A stretch of DNA of 62,644 nucleotides, taken from positions 1 to 62,644 of the forward strand of contig NZ_JPJG01000066.1 in assembly GCF_000765235.1 (NCBI RefSeq), read 5' to 3'. This stretch comes from Oscillibacter sp. ER4. GTDB taxonomy: Bacteria; Bacillota; Clostridia; Oscillospirales; Oscillospiraceae. Every line of letters starts with the position of its first letter. Within the stretch, counting starts at the first letter, position 1. Position numbers and translations under genes: made by a program. The notes below the pieces were generated by a model. That model was not told the origin of the DNA. It was given only the letters and a program-made list of their open reading frames with translations, and did not search any database. This document shows positions 53,105 to 60,577 of the stretch, in pieces.

Positions 53105-54055
53105 TCACCCAAGGTTTTTCCGCAGGAATGTGCGAGCATTTTCAAAGAAAATGCCGTCTGCGTCCTGCTGCGATACGCCGCGCGAAAGCAGATACTCGTA
53201 AAAATCCGCCGCCTTCTCCGGCGAATCAAGGCACGGCGGCAGCACCGCGCCGTCGAAGTCCGAGCCGAGGGCGAGGTTTTTGCGCGCGCCGAGGTCGAAA
53301 AAGTGCGCCACATGGCGATAGACGTCGTCTAAGCTCCTGACCGCTCCCCCGTCGCGCAGGAATGGCCCGTAGTAGTTGAGGCCGATCAGGCAGCCGCGAC
53401 GCACCATCTCCTTGATCTGCACATCCGTCAGGTTGCGCTTGTGCGCGCAAATTGCGCGGGCGTTGGAGTGCGTGGCGAGAAACGGCCTTTCCGCCGTCTC
53501 GAACACGTCCGCGAGCCCCGCGTCGTTCAGGTGCGAGATGTCGATCAAAATGCCGCAGCGCTCCATTTCGCGCACGGCGGCGCGGCCAAAGTCCGTCAGG
53601 CCGCGGTCCGTCACATTGCCCGAGCCGAGCTCGTTTTCCCCATTCCACGTCAGCGTCACGGCGCAGACGCCCTGACGCTTCGTCTTCCCGATGCGCGACA
53701 GGTCGCCAGCAAACGCGCTGCCATTTTCCACGCTCAGAAAGGCCGCGGTCTTCCCCGCCGCCCACGCGCGCTCCATATCGGCAACATTGCGGCAGGGCGA
53801 CACACGATCTGCGAATTTTCGCATCTGGCGGTCGAAATTCGCGCAGGCGGCATCAAAAAAGCGGATGGCCTTCTCCCCGCGCAGCTCATCGGGCACGAAC
53901 ACGGCGAAAAACTGCGCCCAGTGGATGTCCTTCGGAATACTTGTGAGCGACAGCGTGCGCGCGGGATCGTCGAGTGTGTCGATGATGTTCGATCCTGCGT
54001 ACATGCAGTCGGTCAACGTGTCGCAGTGGAGGTCGATGAGGGCGTAAGGGCGCAT
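53105..54055 (-). CDS. Membrane dipeptidase, peptidase family M19
   Basis: 316 residues. The zinc-binding DLHCDTLTD (residues about 8-16) opens the family, and further metal/active-site blocks are LSVENGSAF (about 117), ILIDISHLNDAG and FLATHSNARAICAHKRNLTD (about 205). M19 enzymes hydrolyse dipeptides including D-amino-acid dipeptides. Despite the name there is no signal peptide here, so it is cytoplasmic. AAAAGGAAG precedes the ATG. Upstream of the TetR gene on the same strand. Confidence 0.93.
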   Translation of the reverse strand: MRPYALIDLHCDTLTDCMYAGSNIIDTLDDPARTLSLTSIPKDIHWAQFFAVFVPDELRGEKAIRFFDAACANFDRQMRKFADRVSPCRNVADMERAWAAGKTAAFLSVENGSAFAGDLSRIGKTKRQGVCAVTLTWNGENELGSGNVTDRGLTDFGRAAVREMERCGILIDISHLNDAGLADVFETAERPFLATHSNARAICAHKRNLTDVQIKEMVRRGCLIGLNYYGPFLRDGGAVRSLDDVYRHVAHFFDLGARKNLALGSDFDGAVLPPCLDSPEKAADFYEYLLSRGVSQQDADGIFFENARTFLRKNLG

Positions 54056-54159
54056 GCGGGCACTTCCTTTTCAAAAAAGATCACGCTGCATTATACGCTC
54101 TTTCCGCCCGTTTCTCAACCGGCAAAGTTTAAGGAATTCTGAGGAATCTTAGCGTGCTC

Positions 54160-54189
54160 TTTACAAAGGCGCGGCAACACTGATATACT
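54160..54189 (+). promoter_or_regulatory. Promoter of mscS-acyltransferase
   Basis: -35 TTTACA (54160-54165), 18 bases, -10 TATACT (54184-54189), about 25 bases before the channel gene. Confidence 0.65.
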
Positions 54190-54213
54190 GGGCATCGAAA
54201 GGGGCGAAACGCC

Positions 54214-55041
54214 ATGGACAATATTTCCCAGATCATCTCCCGCTCGATCGGTGGCTACAGCATCGGCAGCATCCTTTCCGCGCTGCTGACGTTCCTCATC
54301 TGCCTGATTGTCGTGCGGCTCGTGCTCAAGCTCTGTTCGCGGCTGCTCTCGCGCGCGAACCGCCTGAACGAGCGGCTGCAAAAGGTCATCCTCACAAGCC
54401 TCAAAACGCTTCTGTATCTGCTTACCATCATCATCACAGCCGAGGCGCTCGGCATCAACACCTCGTCGCTCACCGCCATCATGTCGGTGCTGACGTTGGG
54501 CGTCACGCTGGCCGCCGAGGACATTCTCGGCAACGTCGCCGGCGGGCTCGTCATTCTCTTCTCGCATCCGTTCTCGCTCGGCGACGAGATCGAAGTCGGC
54601 GGCACGACCGGCACGGTGCGTGAAATTTCACTGACGCACACGAAGATCGAAACGCCGGACGGACAGATCGTGCTCCAGCCCAACCGCGAAATGTCCAGCT
54701 CGAAGATCATCAACTTCACCGTCCTGGGCCGCCGCCGCATCGTCTACAAGGTCACAGCATCCTACGACGCGCCGACGGACGAGGTGAAGCAGGCCTGCAT
54801 GGACGCCGTTCTCGCCTTCCCCGCCGTGCTGAAAGAACCCACGCCGACGGTGTATCTCTCGAATTACGGTGCCAGCTCCATCGAATACACCATCCGCTGC
54901 TGGACGGCGGCAGACGCCTACTGGGACACTTATTTTAAGATGTACGAGCGCCTGCGCAACACCTTTGCAAAGCACAACGTGGAGATGTCCTACGATCATC
55001 TGAACGTCCACGTCGTGCCGGAGAAACAGAATGAAAATTAA
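54214..55041 (+). CDS. Small-conductance mechanosensitive channel, MscS family
   Basis: 275 residues. Three helices in the first 110 residues, then the pore-lining TM3 with Ala/Gly spacing (LTLGVTLAAEDILGNVAGGLVILFSHPFSLGDEIEVGG, split here at about residue 90-128) and the beta and alpha/beta cytoplasmic domains (SLTHTKIETPDGQIVLQPNREM). It opens under membrane tension to protect against hypo-osmotic shock. It overlaps the following acyltransferase gene by 11 bases. Confidence 0.95.
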   Translation: MDNISQIISRSIGGYSIGSILSALLTFLICLIVVRLVLKLCSRLLSRANRLNERLQKVILTSLKTLLYLLTIIITAEALGINTSSLTAIMSVLTLGVTLAAEDILGNVAGGLVILFSHPFSLGDEIEVGGTTGTVREISLTHTKIETPDGQIVLQPNREMSSSKIINFTVLGRRRIVYKVTASYDAPTDEVKQACMDAVLAFPAVLKEPTPTVYLSNYGASSIEYTIRCWTAADAYWDTYFKMYERLRNTFAKHNVEMSYDHLNVHVVPEKQNEN

Positions 55042-56308
55042 AGTCGTCGATATGACATATGAACAGGCGCTTGCCCAGCCGCCGCAGGTGCACAAAAAGC
55101 CGAAAAAGCCGTCGCTCCTGTTCCGGACGGTCCTGCGCGCAGCCTCCGCGCCCGACCTTCTGGCGACGCATTTCCACTGCGAGAAGATCGGCATGGCGCA
55201 GATCAAAAGCGATGAGCCCTGCCTTGTCCTGATGAACCACTCGTGCTTTCTCGACCTCAAAATCGCGGAGGCGGTGCTGTACCCGCGCCCGTTCAACATC
55301 GTCTGCACGTCGGACGGCTTTGTCGGCAAGGAGTGGCTGATGCGCAGCGTCGGCTGCATCCCCACGCGCAAGTTCTGCTCGGACACGACGCTCGTGCGCG
55401 ATATGCTCTACTGCGTGCGGACGCTCAAAACGTCTGTGCTGCTCTACCCCGAGGCGAGCTACAGCTTCGACGGCACGGCCACACCGCTGCCGGAGAGCAT
55501 CGGCAAGTGCGTCAAGGCACTGAATGTGCCGGTCGTGATGATCCGCACCTACGGCGCGTTCGCGCGTGACCCGCTCTACAACGGGCTGCAAAAGCGGCGC
55601 GCGAAGGTCTCAGCGCAGATGCAGTGCCTGCTCTCGTCCAGCGACGTTGCAGAAAGGAACGTCGCCGAGATCAATGAGCGCATCTTTTCCGCCTTCCGCT
55701 TCGACAATTTCCGCTGGCAGGAGGAAAACGGCGTCTCCGTCAGCGAGCCGTTCCGCGCCGACGGACTCAACCGCGTGCTCTACAAGTGCCCGCACTGCCT
55801 CGCCGAGGGGAAAATGGAGGGCAAGGGCACATCTCTCATTTGCCGAAGCTGTAACAAGGAATACCGCTTGACAGAGATTGGTACGCTGGAATGTTTGAAC
55901 GGCGAGGCCGCGTTCACCCACGTGCCGGACTGGTACACCTGGGAGCGGCAGTGCGTGCGCGAGGAGCTGGAAAGCGGCGCATATCAGCTTGATATTCCCG
56001 TGCAGATCTGCATGATGGTCAACATGCGCGAGATCTGCCGCGTGGGCGAAGGCCGGCTGCACCACGATGAAAACGGCTTCCACCTGACCGGCTGCGGCGG
56101 GAAACTGGACTATTTCCAAAAGCCTGAGGCCTCGTACAGCCTGTACGCCGACTATTTCTGGTACGAGATCGGCGATATGCTGTGCATCGGCGACCACAAA
56201 GCGTTGTATTACTGCTTTCCGCAAGGCGGCGGGGATGTGGTCGCCAAGACGCGGCTGGCTGCCGAAGAGCTCTATAAATTAAAGCGCGCCGCTAAGGCGC
56301 GGGGGTGA
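55031..56308 (+). CDS. PlsC-type lysophospholipid acyltransferase with an inserted zinc ribbon
   Basis: 425 residues. The acyltransferase core has the catalytic NHSCFLDLKIA (NHxxxxD, about residue 68), GKEWLMRSVGCIPT (about 100-113) and the glycerol-phosphate block LLYPEASYSF (about 140). Unusually, from about 248 there is a zinc ribbon YKCPHCLAEGKMEG / ICRSCNKEYRL, and then about 130 residues of unrecognised C-terminal domain (SGAYQLDIPVQICMMVNMREI onward). Start ATG has GGAGA upstream and overlaps the MscS gene. Role: probably phosphatidic acid synthesis or another acyl transfer; the extra domains are unexplained. Confidence 0.87.
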   Translation: MKIKVVDMTYEQALAQPPQVHKKPKKPSLLFRTVLRAASAPDLLATHFHCEKIGMAQIKSDEPCLVLMNHSCFLDLKIAEAVLYPRPFNIVCTSDGFVGKEWLMRSVGCIPTRKFCSDTTLVRDMLYCVRTLKTSVLLYPEASYSFDGTATPLPESIGKCVKALNVPVVMIRTYGAFARDPLYNGLQKRRAKVSAQMQCLLSSSDVAERNVAEINERIFSAFRFDNFRWQEENGVSVSEPFRADGLNRVLYKCPHCLAEGKMEGKGTSLICRSCNKEYRLTEIGTLECLNGEAAFTHVPDWYTWERQCVREELESGAYQLDIPVQICMMVNMREICRVGEGRLHHDENGFHLTGCGGKLDYFQKPEASYSLYADYFWYEIGDMLCIGDHKALYYCFPQGGGDVVAKTRLAAEELYKLKRAAKARG

Positions 56309-56309
56309 T

Positions 56310-56331
56310 GCAGCGCGGCAGCGCTGCTTTT
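56310..56331 (+). terminator. Terminator after the acyltransferase gene
   Basis: GCAGCGC/GCGCTGC stem, GGCA loop, then TTTTGT, two bases after the stop codon. It also forms the outermost hairpin of the repeat element. Confidence 0.65.
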
Positions 56332-56357
56332 GTCCCTGCACCGTGCAGGGGGTGCGT

Positions 56358-56399
56358 TAAAGGGGGCCATTCTCTCACGTGAGAGAATGGCCCCCTTTA
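56358..56399. repeat. Left main hairpin of repeat copy 2 (42-bp perfect palindrome)
   Basis: Arms 56358-56378 and 56379-56399 are fully complementary with ACGT at the centre. It shares GGCCATTCTCT with the hairpin at 59426-59467 but has one more G in the run and a different tip. Confidence 0.88.
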
Positions 56400-56462
56400 G
56401 ATCCCCCAAGAGAACGCAAGGGGCCTTGCCCCTTGACCCCGCACATTGGCAGTCTGTAGGTT

Positions 56463-56470
56463 GAAGAGCT
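56463..56470. repeat. IS66 target-site duplication, left copy
   Basis: GAAGAGCT directly precedes the left IS end; the identical 8 bases follow the right end at 59065-59072. Eight bases is the IS66-family duplication length. Confidence 0.93.
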
Positions 56471-56493
56471 GTAAGCGTAAAACGAAGCCGCGT
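56471..56493 (+). repeat. IS66 left terminal inverted repeat
   Basis: GTAAGCGTAAAACGAAGC and onward; its partner is at 59042-59064 on the other strand with a few mismatches. Confidence 0.88.
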
Positions 56494-56533
56494 AAAAAGG
56501 GCGCCATCTCAGCTTTTGCTCACCGAGATGGCG
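56494..56533 (-). terminator. Terminator of tnpC inside the IS
   Basis: Read leftward: CGCCATCTC/GAGATGGCG, 14-base loop, then CCCTTTTTA. Confidence 0.75.
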
Positions 56534-56538
56534 GTCTT

Positions 56539-58200
56539 TTATTTATGAGTCATATAGCATTCTTTCGGGGCATTTGCGGGAAGCAGCTTTTCAGCCCATG
56601 CTTCATCAGTTTCGCTCAGTTGCGGCGCGTTTCGCAGAACCCACAGCAGATAACGGTACGGATCAAGGCCATTCTCCTTCGCCGTTTCATTCAGGCTGTA
56701 GATCACGCTGCTGGCCTGTGCGCCGCCCGGCGTATTGGCAAACAACCAGTTCTTCCTGCCCATCACAAAGGGCTTAATGCTGCGCTCGGCACGGTTGTTG
56801 CTCAGCTCCAGACGGCCATCCTCCAGATACCTTGTCAGGTATGGCCACTGCTCCAGCAGATAGTGGATGGCCCTGCCCAACGCGGATTTCGGCGCAGCCC
56901 TCGCCTGCATATCATTTGCCCATGACAACAACGCGTCTAAAACAGGTTTCTCCTGTTCCAGCCGCTTTTCATATCGTTCCTCCGGCGTCAGCTCTGCAAA
57001 CGCCTGCTCCAGATTGAAAAGCCGGGAGCAATAGCATTCGCCAATCGCTGCCGGCGAGTCCTTTTGCATCTCCTTGGGCAGCGTTTGCAGAGCCTCATCA
57101 AATTTTCGCCGCGCGTGGGCCCAGCACCCAACCACCCGGATATTCTCAGGAAGTTTGTGGTAGCCCTGGTATCCATCCGCGTGCAGCCAGCCCGAGAAGC
57201 CTTGCAGGAAGGCCTCCGCGTGCTCCGCTTTTCGGGTGGGCTGGTACTCATACAGCACAACCGCCTGTTTCGCACAGCCACTGGTCCGGTACAGCCACAT
57301 ATAGGACTTGCTGGTGGCCATGCGTCCCGATTCTTTCAGCACCTGCAAGGTCGTCTCGTCGGCGTGCAGCACCGGCTCCTTACAAAGCTGCTCGCGCAGC
57401 GTATCGTAGACCGGCCGCAGCCACTTCTCCGAAGTGTTCAGCAGCCAGTTGGCCATGGTCTGCCGGGACAGCTTCAGACCCTGACGCTCAAACTCCTGCT
57501 GCAACCGGTACAGCGGCGAGTACATGACGAATTTTTGCGTTGCCAGATAAGCCACTGCCTCCGCAGAGGCAAAGCTGCCAGGCAGCAGCGCAGGTTCTTT
57601 CGCCGCCTTCACAATGTTGGCTTCACCGGTCTCTTGCTCACAATTCTTGCAGGCGTAGGTGTAGTACACGTCCTCGCGCACCCAGAACTCTGCCGGCTTC
57701 ATCTGCAGTGTTCTGCGAACCTCTTTGCCGATCTCAACCATCTGGCTGCCACAGGCAGAACAAGTCAGTTCGTTCTCCGGCAGGCGGTGCTCCACCACCT
57801 CGGTGGGAGTACCCTCCGGAACGACATCCAGCACATTGCCGGACTGCCGTTTGCACTCGTGCGCCTTCACAGCGACGGGAGCTTTCCCAGCGGAATTCAT
57901 GCCGAAGATGTAAGCCCCCACCTCGTTCATGGTCAGGCTCAGCTGGTCCATGACCAGCTGAGCCGCCTGCTCTGAAGAACGGCCAAACAACTTCTTTTTG
58001 GACAGCTTCAGCTGCTCCAGCAGCCACTCATTTTGCAGCGTCAGGCTGGTGATGACCTGCGCCTGTTCCTGTTCACGGGCAGCAAGCTTTGCTTCCAGCT
58101 TTGCATTCCGTGCTTTTTCCTGCTGCAAACGCTCATATTCCGCACGGGAAATGGTCACCATTTCTTCCGTGTTACTTGTCCGCATTTCTCTGTTTTCCAT
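56539..58200 (-). CDS. tnpC: IS66 transposase TnpC
   Basis: 553 residues, DDE transposase of IS66. It has an N-terminal coiled coil (EYERLQQEKARNAKLEAKLAA), the IS66 N-terminal domain with KKLFGRSSEQ, a zinc-binding segment (LTCSACGSQMVEIG, then CKNCEQETGEA), then the catalytic core VLHADETTLQVL (first Asp), LHADGYQGYHKL (second Asp), WAHARRKFDEAL and a C-terminal LELSNNRAERSIKPFVMGRKNW (Glu in NNRAE). The reading frame is intact. The ATG at 58200 lacks a good ribosome site; a TTG 15 codons upstream is the alternative. Confidence 0.95.
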   Translation of the reverse strand: MENREMRTSNTEEMVTISRAEYERLQQEKARNAKLEAKLAAREQEQAQVITSLTLQNEWLLEQLKLSKKKLFGRSSEQAAQLVMDQLSLTMNEVGAYIFGMNSAGKAPVAVKAHECKRQSGNVLDVVPEGTPTEVVEHRLPENELTCSACGSQMVEIGKEVRRTLQMKPAEFWVREDVYYTYACKNCEQETGEANIVKAAKEPALLPGSFASAEAVAYLATQKFVMYSPLYRLQQEFERQGLKLSRQTMANWLLNTSEKWLRPVYDTLREQLCKEPVLHADETTLQVLKESGRMATSKSYMWLYRTSGCAKQAVVLYEYQPTRKAEHAEAFLQGFSGWLHADGYQGYHKLPENIRVVGCWAHARRKFDEALQTLPKEMQKDSPAAIGECYCSRLFNLEQAFAELTPEERYEKRLEQEKPVLDALLSWANDMQARAAPKSALGRAIHYLLEQWPYLTRYLEDGRLELSNNRAERSIKPFVMGRKNWLFANTPGGAQASSVIYSLNETAKENGLDPYRYLLWVLRNAPQLSETDEAWAEKLLPANAPKECYMTHK

Positions 58201-58269
58201 GAGGAAATTATACCACAAGGCAGAGAGAAAAGCCAGTATTTTCAATGGTTTTTGGACATTCTTCCTTGC

Positions 58270-58626
58270 TCAGACTGCGCTCAATCCTGTCACCGGACGG
58301 TGGGCTTTCGGCTGTTCGATCTGCAACCCCTCCATGAGCCAGCGGTACTGCTGCGGCGTTAAAGTCTTCACCTCAGATTCTGAGCGCGGCCATTGGTACG
58401 CGCCCTGCTCCAGTCGCTTGTACAGCAGGATGAAGCCATCTTTTTCCCAGTACAAGCCCTTGATACGGTCTCACCGCCGTCCGCAAAACAGGAACAGTGT
58501 GTTGGTAAATGGATCCAGTTCAAACTGCTGCTGGACGAGCCGCGCCAGACCATCTATGCCCTTGCGCAGATCCGTGTAGCCGCAGGCGATATAGACTTGA
58601 TCTGCACCGGTGAAATCGTTCAGCAT
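58270..58626 (-). pseudogene. tnpB: IS66 accessory gene tnpB, interrupted by an in-frame TGA
   Basis: A 118-codon frame matching IS66 TnpB from MLNDFTGADQVYIACGYTDL through FTNTLFLFCGRR, then TGA at 58471-58473, then DRIKGLYWEKDGFILLYKRL to the normal end. Both halves are in one frame with no indel, so a single base change is enough to explain it (for example CGA to TGA in the usual GRRRDRIK context). The ATG overlaps the tnpA stop. TnpB is needed for transposition in IS66 systems studied, so this copy may be immobile unless read through or complemented. Confidence 0.88.
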
Positions 58627-58967
58627 AGGCGCAGAAGCTCCACCAGCAGTCTCAGCTGTTCCGCGTCACAACCGGGGTAAATGTTCAGACTGGCCTTCCC
58701 AATATGCAGTGTGGCGCAACGTTCCGAAACGTTGCAAGACATTTTCTTCGGTTCCGGCAGCTCCGCAAAGGTCACGGCCGGCACACCGGAGCACGGCGAT
58801 TGGTTGGCAGCAGTTAACAGCTCCCGTTCCCAGCGGTAATAGGTGGATGCGTTGATTCCTTCTTGTTTGCACCACGCCCGCACCGGCAGACCACTGCTGC
58901 GGCAATCCTGTATCCGCGCCGACCACTCCTGCAGCTTCGCACGGTGTTTCAACTCTGCGCTTGTCAC
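58620..58967 (-). CDS. tnpA: IS66 accessory protein TnpA
   Basis: 115 residues from a GTG at 58967. The start VTSAELKHRAKLQEWSARIQ and the HTH-like SGLPVRAWCKQEGINASTYYRWERELL are typical of IS66 Orf1. The end AEQLRLLVELLRLC overlaps the tnpB start by 7 bases. An upstream TTG (59009) lies in a hairpin and is less likely; GGGGG and AGG precede the GTG. Confidence 0.85.
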   Translation of the reverse strand: MTSAELKHRAKLQEWSARIQDCRSSGLPVRAWCKQEGINASTYYRWERELLTAANQSPCSGVPAVTFAELPEPKKMSCNVSERCATLHIGKASLNIYPGCDAEQLRLLVELLRLC

Positions 58968-58984
58968 CCTGACACCCCCACAAT

Positions 58985-59026
58985 ACAATAGTAGCGGAAC
59001 GTTTCGCAACGTTCCGCTACTATTGT
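58985..59026. promoter_or_regulatory. Perfect 19-bp hairpin upstream of tnpA
   Basis: Arms 58985-59003 and 59008-59026 with loop TCGC, between the right IS end and tnpA. It could damp read-through transcription from outside or sequester the start region, as seen in other insertion sequences; this is inference. Confidence 0.6.
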
Positions 59027-59041
59027 CTCATGCCTGTCCAG

Positions 59042-59064
59042 CCGCTGCTTGCTTTTACGGTTAC
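59042..59064 (-). repeat. IS66 right terminal inverted repeat
   Basis: Read leftward it begins GTAACCGTAAAAGCAAGC, matching the left end. Confidence 0.88.
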
Positions 59065-59072
59065 GAAGAGCT
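59065..59072. repeat. IS66 target-site duplication, right copy
   Basis: GAAGAGCT, identical to 56463-56470. Confidence 0.93.
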
Positions 59073-59425
59073 GCACGTGCTACGCAATCAGGTGCGGTAT
59101 ACATGGCTTCGCCATGAATCCCTGCGATTCGTTTCCGTTTTGCAACCGCGCCTTACTATCGTGAGGCGCGAGTGACGTTAGGCTGGCGGCAGACTGCGTA
59201 CGGAATGTGGCATTGCTAACGCTCGCCTCATTGAGTAGTGTCTCGATAGACGGAAATTACTGCACACTTCTACAAGATGGGCAGAGCGGCAGCGGATGAT
59301 AGGAGCAGAGGCAAATCGTATAGCAATGCTAAACGCGGCTTCGCCGCGCGCAGGCAGTTGCATTCCGGAGGCATCAAAGTAGTTCAAACCCGAGACTGCC
59401 AAGCAAAGCCTTTCTCTTGGGGTTC

Positions 59426-59467
59426 CAAAGGGGCCATTCTCTTTTGCGAAAGAGAATGGCCCCTTTG
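59426..59467. repeat. Right main hairpin of repeat copy 2
   Basis: Arms 59426-59444 and 59449-59467, 19 bp perfect, loop TGCG. It differs from 16817-16858 at two adjacent base pairs, both changed on both strands. Followed by stems at 59472-59496 (11 bp) and 59501-59517 (8 bp); these may also end transcription of the leftward gene next door. Confidence 0.88.
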
Positions 59468-59524
59468 ACTCGCTTCCCTGCGCGGCGCAGGGAAGCCCCC
59501 GACGGCCTCAGGCCGTCATAATTT

Positions 59525-60547
59525 TCAAGCGCTTTGCCCATCAAAGCCCTTGAGCGACTTCTTCTCCTCGCGGAGAAACACGATCACGCTCAGAAGGAAC
59601 GGGAAGAAATACGTCGCCACGCGATAAAGTACCAGCGCCGACGAGGCGATTGCCGTGTCCGCCCACGGGGCGAAGAGCAGCAAAAATGCAAACTCCATCG
59701 GGCCCACGCCTGCGACGTTCGGCAGCGCGCTTGTGATGAGCAGCATCAGCGAGGCAAGCATCTGCGCCTGCGCGAAGTTAAGCGCCGTGCAGCCCACGAG
59801 CCGCAGCGCGGCATAGGGGATGGAATAGAGCACGAAGAGCTTCACAAGCCTCACGGCGATACCTTTGACGCGGATTGACGGAACGAGCAGCACCTTTTTC
59901 GCCTCGCGGTTGAGCTCGGTGAGACTATTCGCCCACTTTTCGCGGCGTTCGTCCCACTTCGGCGTGTGCGGGAGCTTGCCGAGCAGCATCAGCACTAACT
60001 TCAGCACCTTATCCCAGGTGTAGAGCAGCGTGAGCGCGATCACGATGAGCGCGCCGATGACATAGCCGATCAGAAGATAGCGGGCAAGGCCGCTGGCGCT
60101 CTGCTCCAGCCAGTCGCTGCCGAGCAGCAACGCGACCGTCGCGTAGATCAGCACGGATATCTTGTGCAGCACGTATTCGCTCGCCATGATGCCAAGACCG
60201 CTGCCCGCGTCCAGACCTCGCCTGTAAAGGTAAAAGCTTTGCATCGGCAGCGTGCCCGCACCCAGCGTCGCGATATTGCCGAACACGCCGAGGAATGTCA
60301 CGCGCAGCGCGTCAATAAACGTGCAGTCCGGCTTTTTGTGGTGGATGATGACGAGGCACAGCACGGATTCCATCGCCTCGTAGGCAAAGCCGAGTGCGAG
60401 CAGGAGCAGCACACCCCAGAACGGCACAGTACTCAGGTCCTTGACGATATCGGGCATCACGTCGCGGAAAACAAGGATGATGGCAACAAAGATCAGCGCC
60501 AGCGTGAGACCGCTGACGAGATAGGTTCTGCTCCGTTTGCTTTTCAA
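59525..60547 (-). CDS. Flippase-like integral membrane protein (LPG synthase TM / UPF0104 family)
   Basis: 340 residues, about eight helices. The pattern LGVFGNIATLGAGTLPMQSFYLYRRG (about 90-115) and the late TSALPNVAGVGPMEFAFLLLF match the lysylphosphatidylglycerol synthetase transmembrane domain family, also called UPF0104. There is no C-terminal synthetase domain, so it is not a full MprF; lipid or glycolipid transfer across the membrane is a guess. A basic start (MKSKRSRTY) gives the orientation. It lies 30 bases downstream of metK. Confidence 0.87.
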   Translation of the reverse strand: MKSKRSRTYLVSGLTLALIFVAIILVFRDVMPDIVKDLSTVPFWGVLLLLALGFAYEAMESVLCLVIIHHKKPDCTFIDALRVTFLGVFGNIATLGAGTLPMQSFYLYRRGLDAGSGLGIMASEYVLHKISVLIYATVALLLGSDWLEQSASGLARYLLIGYVIGALIVIALTLLYTWDKVLKLVLMLLGKLPHTPKWDERREKWANSLTELNREAKKVLLVPSIRVKGIAVRLVKLFVLYSIPYAALRLVGCTALNFAQAQMLASLMLLITSALPNVAGVGPMEFAFLLLFAPWADTAIASSALVLYRVATYFFPFLLSVIVFLREEKKSLKGFDGQSA

Positions 60548-60577
60548 TGCTGTTCCTCCCCGCCTTCGCAGATGATG

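Larger units (their letters stand above)
56471..59064 (-). mobile_element. IS66-family insertion sequence, 2,594 bp
   Basis: Terminal inverted repeats: left 56471-56493 begins GTAAGCGTAAAACGAAGC; right 59042-59064, read inward, begins GTAACCGTAAAAGCAAGC, with most positions matching. An exact 8-bp target duplication flanks it. Cargo in leftward order: tnpA, tnpB (interrupted by a stop), tnpC. The GTAA ends, size and three-gene plan are typical of IS66. It interrupts a non-coding repeat, not a gene. Confidence 0.95.
56334..59517. repeat. Hairpin-rich repeat element, copy 2, interrupted by IS66
   Basis: Without the insertion sequence it is collinear, in reverse orientation, with copy 1. Left end: hairpin CCCTGCAC/GTGCAGGG (56334-56350), a perfect 42-bp palindrome (56358-56399), then CCCCCAAGAGAA and TTGGCAGTCT. 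After the IS the sequence resumes at 59065 with GAAGAGCTGCACGTGC, runs to the 49-bp core 59281-59329 and ends in CTTTCTCTTGGGGTTCC plus hairpins at 59426-59467, 59472-59496 and 59501-59517. So both ends carry outward-facing versions of the same end sequence. Confidence 0.78.

Noticed and set aside
58471-58473. UGA in tnpB as a selenocysteine codon
   Set aside because: IS66 TnpB is not a selenoprotein family, I see no obvious SECIS-like hairpin directly after the codon, and a point mutation is the simpler explanation.
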